From assembly GCA_000482145.1 (NCBI GenBank), contig AUXH01000286.1, positions 1 to 23,477 on the forward strand: a stretch of 23,477 bases of DNA, read 5' to 3'. Below, in pieces: positions 19,401-23,477 of this stretch (positions within the stretch are counted from its first letter, which is position 1; the number at the start of each line of letters is the position of its first letter). Source of the DNA: Strigomonas culicis. Its lineage: Eukaryota; Euglenozoa; Kinetoplastea; Trypanosomatida; Trypanosomatidae. A model generated the notes under the pieces. The model had not been told where the DNA came from. It did no database searches and worked only from the letters and a program-made list of their open reading frames with translations. The position numbers and the translations under genes are program-made.

Positions 19401-22400
19401 GGCGCCAGCGGCGGCGCCGGGCTTCTTGTGCTGAAGCAGACGGACGACAACTTCATGCGCAGCATCGAGAACGCGGTGCAGGTCGGCCAGCCGGTGCTGC
19501 TGGAGGGCGTCGGCGAGACGCTCGACGCGGCGCTGGACCCCATCCTGCTGAAGCAGGTGCGCCGCACCGGCGGGCGCAACGTGGTGGTGCTGGGCGATAA
19601 GGAGGTGACCTACAATGACGGCTTCTGTCTCTTCATCACGACGAAGCTGTCGAACCCGGTGCTCACACCGGAGCTGCAGGTGAAGGTGACGGTGCTCAAC
19701 TTCACGGTGACCCCGAAGGGGCTGGAGGACCAGCTGCTGTCCGACATTGTCGGCTCCGAGCGCGCGGAGCTGCAGGCGAGCAGCGACCGCTGCATCGTCT
19801 CCATCGCCGCGCAGCGCGAAGAGATCCACGCGCTGGAGGAGAAGGTGCTGCACATGCTGAGCGAGGCAAAGGGCGACGTGCTGGACAACATCCACCTCAT
19901 CGACACGCTGCAGACCTCCAAGGCGACGTCGGATGCCATTGCGAAGGAGCTCGCGGTGGTGGAGGAGACGAGCGCGAAGATCTCCGTGACGCGGGAGCTC
20001 TACCGCCCCCTGGCGGAGCGCGGGTCGCTCATCTACGGCGTCATCGCGGACCTCGCCAAGGTCGACTCCATGTACGAGTACTCGCTGCAGTTCTTCAAGA
20101 ACCTCGTTGTGACGGTGCTGGTCGACACGCGGGAGGACGGCGGGGTGGCCGCGACCTCCGTGCGTAGCGCCGGCAGCAGCATGAACTCGCCCATGCACGA
20201 CCGGCGGCGGGAGGAGGTGACGGACGAGGCCGCCGTGCGGGTGCGCGTCGCGATGCTGATCGAGGAGGTCATGTGGACCTCCTACCGCGTCGTCTGCCGC
20301 GGCCTCTTCGAGCAGCACAAGATCCTGTTCAGCTTCCTGCTCGCGGCGACGCTCATGAAGCGGGAGGGCAGCGTCACGGAGGAGGAGTGGGAGCTCTTTC
20401 TGCAGGGCGCGGCGGGCCGCGCCGCGTGGGAGGGCTTCGCGGCGGTGCCCCCGCCGGACTACATGAACAGCGTGATGTGGGCCGACTTTGGCGCGCAGTG
20501 CCGCCTCGATGTGTTCATCGCGGCTCGGCAGCAGTTCCTGACCGCCGAGGACACGTGGCGGCACTGGCTGGTCGACGTCCACGGCGACGCGGTGCTCGCT
20601 GAGCTGCCCACCGCGATCCGCGAGCTCTCCGCGTGGCACCAGGTGCTGCTCTTCAAGGCGATCCGCCCGGAGCTGGTGCACAGCGCCGTCGTGACGCTCG
20701 TGCTCAACCGGCTCGGCGAGCGCTACACCCGGGCCCCGGGCTTCATCCTCGCGGAGGCCTTCCGGGACAGCACGAAGCTGACGCCCATCATCTTCATCCT
20801 GTCGCCCGGCACGGACCCCACCGTGCTCTTCACCTCCTTCGCCGAGGAGCTCGGCTTCGCGGAGCGGCGCTACATGCTGTCGCTCGGCCAGGACCAGGGC
20901 CCGCGCGCGCAGAAGATGATCGAGGACGGCCGGCGCGAGGGCTGCTGGGTCTACCTGCAGAACTGCCACGTCTACGCGTCGTGGATGCCGAAGCTGCAGC
21001 AGCTGGTCGAGGCGATCCGGCCGGCGGACACCCACGACGACTTCCGGCTGTGGCTGACGAGCAGCCCCTCCCCCGCCTTCCCCGCGGCCGTGCTGCAGGC
21101 GGGGCTCAAGCTGACGCGCGAGCCGCCGCAGGGGCTGCGCGGCAAGGTCCGCGAGACGCTGCGCATCGCCGCCGTGCAGGAGGCGTGGGGCGCCGCCGCG
21201 GCGGCGGCGGCCGACGGCAGCCGCCGCGCCTCCCCCACTGACAGCGCGCTGGACACCAAGGCCGCGACCTCCGCGACCTCCGCCGGCGACGGCGACGGGA
21301 AGGGGCTCGCCACGGCCATGGCCGCCGCGGAGGAGGTCTATGCGAGCCCGCGCTGGCGCCGCCTCGCGTTTGCCCTGGCGCTCTTCACCGGCGTGCTCAT
21401 GGAGCGGCGGCAGTACGCGCCGCTGGGGTGGAACCTGCGCTACGAGTGGGGCAGCGACGACTTCGCCGCCGGGCTCAAGACGCTGACGACGGCGCTCACG
21501 CGCTGCACGGCGGAGGAGCCCATCCCGTGGCCGGAGCTCGCCTTCATGCTGGGCACGATCGACTTCGGCGGGCGCGTGACGGACATGTGGGACACGCGCT
21601 GCCTCGAGGTGCTGACGAAGCAGTTCTTCACCGCCGAGGCGGACGAGGCGCGGCTGGCCGGTCGCCAGGCGCCCGGCACGGTCGGCTACGTGCCGAGCCT
21701 GCCGGCGGGCTGCAGCTACGCGGAGCTGCTGGACTTCGTCGACACGGCGATCCCGGACGCGCACCCGCCGCTGCCGACCGCCTTCGGGCTGCACGCCAAC
21801 GCGAACATCGCGCTGCTCCGGCGCCGCTCCGCGGACCTGGTCGGCGCGCTCGTCCGCATCAACGCCGGCGGCGGCGGCGGCGGCGACGCGTCCGGCGGCG
21901 AGGGCGGGCGGGCGCTGGTGGCGCACGTGGCGCAGGGGCTGCTGGACCGCGTGCCGGCGCCGCTCCCGCACGTGGGGGTGGTGCGGTCGGCCGACGCGGA
22001 CGCGCCGCTGCGGACACTGCTCGCGCACGAGGTGGACCTCTACAACGGGCTCGTCGCGGAGGTCGCGCGCAGCCTGCGCGAGCTGCTGCGCGCGCTGCGC
22101 GGCGAGGTGGTCATGACGCGCCAGACGGAGGAGACCGCGACGCGGCTGCAGTACGGGCAGGTGCCCGACTCGTGGCACCAGGCCGGCTACCTGTCTCTCA
22201 AGCCCCTCGCCTCGCACTTCGAGGACTTCCTGCGGCGCCTCGACTTTGTGCGGACATGGTGCGAGGCGGGCCCGCCGGCGAGCTACTGGGTCTCCGGCTT
22301 CTTCTTTCCCCAGGGCTTCATGACCGCGATCCTGCAGTCCCGCAGCCGCGCGCTGCACGTGCCGATCGACACGATGGAGTACCGCTTCCGCGTGCTGACG

Positions 22401-22775
22401 CCGGCGGAGAGCGCCGCGGCGACCGCCACGCGCGACGAGGCGCTCGTCGGCGCCTACGTGAGCGGCATCTACTTGGAGGGCTGCGGCTGGGACCACGCGC
22501 GCGGGGGCCTCGTGGAGTCGCGGCCCGGGGAGCTCACCGTCGCACTCCCCGTCGTGCACTTCGAGCCCGTGGCCATCGACGACGCGACGACGGCCGCGGC
22601 CGCCGAGCGCTACGGGTGCCCCATGTACAAGGTCAGCTCGCGCGCCGGCGTGCTGTCGACCACCGGCGTCTCGACGAACTACGTCATCACGATGCGGCTG
22701 CCGTCCCTCGATGGGGTGGCCGCGGACCACTGGGTGCAGCGCGGCGTCGCCGCCCTTGCCTCGCTCGACGTGTGA
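10500..22775 (+). CDS. Axonemal dynein heavy chain, inner-arm (single-headed DNAH1/3/6/7-type) family
   Basis: The single uninterrupted frame encodes 4091 residues, ATG at 10500 to TGA at 22773. This is the ATP-driven motor subunit of a flagellar inner dynein arm. The order is: N-terminal tail (1 to about 690); linker (about 690-1100, with QKAWMYLEFIFSSDDIKRQL near 915 and RFYFLSNDELLSIL near 1000); and six AAA modules. P-loops are at 1266-1273 (AAA1, GPAGTGKT), 1559-1566 (AAA2, GHTMTGKT), 1943-1950 (AAA3, GMTGTAKS) and 2316-2323 (AAA4, GVGGSGRT). AAA1 Walker B is CFDEFNRI at 1316-1323. The coiled-coil stalk with microtubule-binding tip spans about 2570-2880. AAA5 (LLEGVGETLD near 3000), AAA6 and the C-terminal domain (WVSGFFFPQGF, STTGVSTNYV) follow. 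The length fits the single-headed inner-arm group (about 4000-4300). AAA3 lacks the usual last glycine of its P-loop. Low-complexity inserts occur at about 1802-1825, 3214-3245, 3558-3615 and 3788-3805. Codon use changes abruptly near codon 520. Confidence 0.95.
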   Translation: MASNDLLSAPLSSVDDATNFFELVDSMRAHGKALPPINHVFFAKVDAGLDFQPYLIRAVSKENRPANYFIVTREYVIKVNRVLSTFETVGTVSAWRRETECFALLRKLTFFKNFLRAKMLTLWRQKCEEMKFNKNRTLLAKRLLIANPLFSSTLDSLMKRAFDLEWRKNNDTDREYEVVYNLALYSENRYPKGIGLDEFSTIQQSYSSDLKKLFGNALLHILTGVLQCSGKVDDLIARLPSLEKKTGSIVGTVNKELANEKQFRLKQEHKALLVSQENISQLVRAIHILQVEALFRQACTSFFELGKLVNYRVVNDSSVWFFRVNCIIDNDVLTLAPNKSQLLAKVEYTLNESIIDLANIPTCANSEEIRKKCIIPVETDHPNSLFFGDPLLMDYQNTILDKVADCFEDAQSKLPHYEALLTSSAFLNQFDKYHMSWRFTLDTNELLVGVISESDLRSYFTRAVHLSDTVKKLEGHGYGIIFVSCKSIVQSLLKKLNHTISDIKDMLHRLIESQSATFLEAVKSWKTRLQTPPLELAAYVAWQEEVLNGEEAYETFSSQVSDLQALQALQVEIHEHTNPDVAYRNTVDVNMVLREPFLQMLTAAKQFHATNRSTMTDKVIAERKDIIATLEQAAKRLRDSFGSLTANEGVSALKKLSHVQDNVSQLHVHARQLDHCAESLEMAPLKWLEFGVTEDEVHRYEELWKTYSETERLKEQLMMKQVQKLNGQELRDTIVSLFQRAFKISKVIPGDASESLVSFLSDQKAKASLYVELCNPALKEKDWELIFEQAGIPHVSAPLRTLVELQTAKLLEGNEEIITNVVSNAVGVFEVEQSIGKIDSFWKERQLLVVPYAGRANAFVIDGADELMEELEEQQVVVQTCLASKFVTEMRETVEGWEEKLSTIRAVILEWVSVQKAWMYLEFIFSSDDIKRQLPDESLLFSAADRFFTNLMKRCYAEPLAAPVCLADEMLKKLEKCTYQLDSVQKKLDEYLETKRVAFPRFYFLSNDELLSILSDSRNPQAVQPHLQKCFDNIKELLFADAKTIVAMKSSEGEQVVFSNPVKIIGNVENWLNDVERAMRETLYNALSACLKAYAPERRLTWYFEHAAQSIATADQVAWTQEVEQVIASAATVPTAWATYTASYQAELLGTVALVERALTALERQVVSNLIVADVHCRDINAKLAAAQCASVLDFAWLQQLRYYWTEPAPRATVKNCVIRHGAASLSYGYEYLGNQPRLVITPLTERAFLTCTAALHMQKGAAPQGPAGTGKTESVKDLGKALARQVVVFNCSDGLNYKMMSQMFAGLAQGGAWACFDEFNRIELEVLSVVAQQMLDITTAIAQKQLSMNFEGHRIKLHPNFGVFITMNPGYAGRTELPDNLKALFRPICMMIPNYALIAEIMFYSEGYTKAGMLADKMIRLYSLASQQLSKQDHYDFGMRAVKAILVVAGRLKRADPDCDEELLLVRSICDANLPKFLTDDTHLFLALVRDFFPDVAADEAAGASVSATAPATISDVLQAETMAVLTKGGLQAPPGMRLKAVQLFDTLITRHGLMLVGHTMTGKTTLRDNLAAALTNLYARRASYSFDARSLSFFTKTNAIECNPKSITMTELYGDVNPLTREWQDGVFSSIVRDLVRAASAEGHVDRHWVVFDGPVDAIWIENLNTVLDDNKMLCLVNGERIRIPEPISILFEVQDLRVASPATVSRCGMVYMDREALDDGWRPVVTTLSQRADAELGDKHWKHKRFMELCDKLVPALLRHVRTHAKEYIRTVDAQLARNVFYMLKAALLDIKEAVEAEQSQTAAQRRSSKRNSTLPVRTAALFLGDQLFDTLFIQSCTWGIGGNLADGHRDGFAAELLRLVRECRLYFPEDAEGRNLTVYDYGVSTMTCDWQRWTDLVPAFRYDASQPFFDIVVPTAHTVVLNFLLRCSTLVQHHVLLNGMTGTAKSSTVNNYLLSTLRTENADSDYVAFAFTLSAQTSSRSLQETIESKLTKRRGEKEIGPPPSKKLMIAVIDDCNVPQLEVYGAAPPVELLRQMITQGGFYDRRKLFFKEVVHTMLVACCGEPGGGKNELTPRFTSQLLSFCVPQLSTESMRTIYETILRNFFDTRSFAEEVLQLAGAAVDSTLEAYRRISVECLPTPEKTHCTFNLRDVSKVVQGVLQVAPAQCGTAQQLVDLWSHEASRVFHDRLIDDQDRGWWWRCCRETIDKYFGAAVEENARRAADTDGGVAADLKVEEASLKEILYGNWGNPRERAYQRIEHGAKTEEVIHQYLADYNLQSTVPMNLVFFTEAIQHLSRICRIINQPRGHALLVGVGGSGRTSLCRLAASMMNMDLHTVQIMRGYNIESFRDEMRRALLDSGARGKEVVFVLADPQIVCSEMLEDVNNVLNIGEVPGMMRLEEMEVILRLCRENCIAAGKPDTRTSVYQYFVGRCREQLHMVLCMSPMSGCFRERLRTFPALVNCTTIDWFSPWPAEALLTVARHILVAARASDTGPLQPAEDFSGALSALLTYIHQSVQTASAALDARQHRRNHTTPTSYLAALQLFHAMQRNRLQCMHGNMRRYGDGLRKLDDANRTIAELKAEISRMQPVLNAALAEAETQQRTVMAEKSEADVLRADCAKEEAAAKELMRGAEEIRKVCEAGLAEAMPALEAAERALQTLSAKDIQEIKTFPTPPSNVEKTMNAVLILLKERDGWASAKACLGKMDFLTRLTSYPRDEIPATVIKKLAGFINDPEFVPEVIEKTSLPCRSMCMWAHAMYKYYFVAKEVAPKRAQLEQAERKLSEARALLAEKQKALQQVLRHIAVLEAAAKEAKDKADHLTRQIETATARLERADQLTSGLAAEKVRWQQNLRTLEQQLGRVAGTCVLGAGCVAYLGAFPSSYREDLIAAWRSKCAEVQLPFDTDFALERMEPEAKVQRWALQSLPRDTFSVQNATILQLSSRWCYMIDPQGQANQFIRRSHGASGGAGLLVLKQTDDNFMRSIENAVQVGQPVLLEGVGETLDAALDPILLKQVRRTGGRNVVVLGDKEVTYNDGFCLFITTKLSNPVLTPELQVKVTVLNFTVTPKGLEDQLLSDIVGSERAELQASSDRCIVSIAAQREEIHALEEKVLHMLSEAKGDVLDNIHLIDTLQTSKATSDAIAKELAVVEETSAKISVTRELYRPLAERGSLIYGVIADLAKVDSMYEYSLQFFKNLVVTVLVDTREDGGVAATSVRSAGSSMNSPMHDRRREEVTDEAAVRVRVAMLIEEVMWTSYRVVCRGLFEQHKILFSFLLAATLMKREGSVTEEEWELFLQGAAGRAAWEGFAAVPPPDYMNSVMWADFGAQCRLDVFIAARQQFLTAEDTWRHWLVDVHGDAVLAELPTAIRELSAWHQVLLFKAIRPELVHSAVVTLVLNRLGERYTRAPGFILAEAFRDSTKLTPIIFILSPGTDPTVLFTSFAEELGFAERRYMLSLGQDQGPRAQKMIEDGRREGCWVYLQNCHVYASWMPKLQQLVEAIRPADTHDDFRLWLTSSPSPAFPAAVLQAGLKLTREPPQGLRGKVRETLRIAAVQEAWGAAAAAAADGSRRASPTDSALDTKAATSATSAGDGDGKGLATAMAAAEEVYASPRWRRLAFALALFTGVLMERRQYAPLGWNLRYEWGSDDFAAGLKTLTTALTRCTAEEPIPWPELAFMLGTIDFGGRVTDMWDTRCLEVLTKQFFTAEADEARLAGRQAPGTVGYVPSLPAGCSYAELLDFVDTAIPDAHPPLPTAFGLHANANIALLRRRSADLVGALVRINAGGGGGGDASGGEGGRALVAHVAQGLLDRVPAPLPHVGVVRSADADAPLRTLLAHEVDLYNGLVAEVARSLRELLRALRGEVVMTRQTEETATRLQYGQVPDSWHQAGYLSLKPLASHFEDFLRRLDFVRTWCEAGPPASYWVSGFFFPQGFMTAILQSRSRALHVPIDTMEYRFRVLTPAESAAATATRDEALVGAYVSGIYLEGCGWDHARGGLVESRPGELTVALPVVHFEPVAIDDATTAAAAERYGCPMYKVSSRAGVLSTTGVSTNYVITMRLPSLDGVAADHWVQRGVAALASLDV
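12186..12212 (+). repeat. Nine-base tandem repeat inside the dynein tail
   Basis: CTGCAGGCC occurs twice and is followed by CTGCAGGTC, encoding LQALQALQV at residues 563-571. The unit is a multiple of three, so copy-number change would keep the frame. It lies about 120 bases downstream of the codon-usage break. Confidence 0.9.
21171..21345 (+). repeat. GC-rich low-complexity insert in dynein AAA6
   Basis: Residues of about 3558-3615 are Ala-, Ser-, Asp- and Gly-rich, with an alanine run encoded by GCC/GCG repeats. They interrupt the usual transition from the conserved EPPQGLRGK block to the helix leading to PLGWN. It is probably a surface loop expanded by trinucleotide slippage. Confidence 0.7.
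21858..21915 (+). repeat. Glycine-rich (GGC)n insert in the dynein C-terminal region
   Basis: Six consecutive glycine codons, all GGC, are followed by DASGGEGG (about residues 3788-3805), in a region that normally links helices after AAA6. It is likely a disordered loop of microsatellite origin. Confidence 0.75.
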
Positions 22776-23414
22776 GGCGGGAGGTGCCCTCCCCCCCCTC
22801 TTTTCTCCTTTCTGGATAGTGATCATCTGACAGGTGTGTACGGCGTCGCAGCAGCAGCTCTCCCCTCCTTCTGCGACACCGTATTCTTCCTTCCCTTTCA
22901 TAGTCTCCCTTTTTGTTGGTTAGAGTGTTCTGTACATACCTCTTTGTATTTTTCATGTATAATTTCTGTTGTTACTGTTTTTTTTTTTCTCTTGTTCTCA
23001 GTGTTTAGATGTATCATAATGAGTCTACCTGTTCAGTATTTACTCTTCAATAAACAAAACATCAAACTGTAAGCATAATGATAATAATAAAAAAAAAACA
23101 ATTAATGAAAGGTATTGCTGAATAGTTCTGTAGGAATGCCTTTTTTTTTTCTCATTTTTTAACACATGTACTTCTTCTCCCCCTTCTTCTGTGCTTGTCG
23201 TAACGCTAGCTGTACGCAAGGGAATAGAAAGGTATATATCCATATATGTATACATACGTTCATACATACATACATATATTGTCTATACTGTTTCTTATTT
23301 TCAGTTTTGGTTTTTCCTTTTCTTCCTCTTAATTATTTCCTCCATCGTGAACCCGCAGTTAAGTTAGCATTAATCTTCTGTACGTATAAATATACAGATT
23401 TCACGTTTTTGTAT

Positions 23415-23477
<63 letters not shown>
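22776..23477. other. 3' UTR of dynein and start of the next intergenic region
   Basis: GC-rich composition continues only to about 22,880. The rest is AT-rich with T runs and AT-word repeats (23230-23280) resembling those in the strand-switch region. No gene starts before the window ends. The next plus-strand gene, if the array continues, lies outside the window. Confidence 0.6.
23411..23472. repeat. (CA)n-(TA)n dinucleotide microsatellite
   Basis: A short AC run (23415-23426) passes into about 22 units of AT that reach almost to the window edge. An assembly break or length error at such a run would not be surprising. Confidence 0.9.

Noticed and set aside
14769..22901. A 2710-codon open frame on the minus strand opposite dynein
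   Set aside because: It is in exact codon register with the dynein gene and open only because dynein avoids TTA, CTA and TCA codons there. Its product is Arg/His/Leu/Val-rich with no recognisable domain, whereas the plus strand has complete dynein motifs.

Overview
The window looks like nuclear DNA of a kinetoplastid protist, most likely a trypanosomatid; I cannot name the species. All protein genes are intronless. They lie in two directional arrays, and each has a pyrimidine tract followed by an AG just upstream of its start, as expected for spliced-leader trans-splicing of polycistronic transcripts. The gene content fits: an acidocalcisomal VTC1-type protein, a flagellar axonemal dynein heavy chain, a probable flagellar DUF4586-type protein and a mitochondrial COQ9-like protein. 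No spliced-leader, tRNA or rRNA gene and no intact transposon was recognised.

Layout. The minus-strand array is transcribed leftward from about 7.8 kb: COQ9-like (6975-7802), an orphan four-helix membrane protein (5649-6236), VTC1 (4788-5324), a sulfotransferase-fold protein (2806-4347), a DUF4586/CFAP96-like protein (1437-2441), and the N-terminal 278 codons of a helical-repeat, probably mitochondrial protein that runs off the left edge. A 2.7-kb non-coding divergent strand-switch region follows (7803-10499). It holds a roughly 430-bp GC-rich island, an (AAT)n microsatellite and two stretches of degenerate pyrimidine/TATA-type repeats. The plus strand then carries one very large gene, an inner-arm-type axonemal dynein heavy chain of 4091 residues (10500-22775), and an AT-rich intergenic tail ending in a (TA)n run.

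The most unusual feature is compositional. Genes far from the strand switch have almost exclusively G/C third codon positions. Genes next to it do not. The change happens abruptly inside the dynein reading frame, near 12,060, with no break in the protein. On the left, composition rises again from VTC1 into the sulfotransferase gene near 4.1-4.2 kb. The AT-leaning valley is therefore about 8 kb wide, and its midpoint (about 8.1 kb) falls on the GC-rich island in the strand-switch region. This suggests a chromosomal domain (transcription start, replication origin or recombination-cold region) whose mutational or conversion bias differs from its surroundings.

The genes do not form a single pathway. 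As is usual in kinetoplastid arrays they are co-transcribed but functionally unrelated: coenzyme Q biosynthesis, polyphosphate/acidocalcisome function, flagellar structure and motility, and mitochondrial functions.
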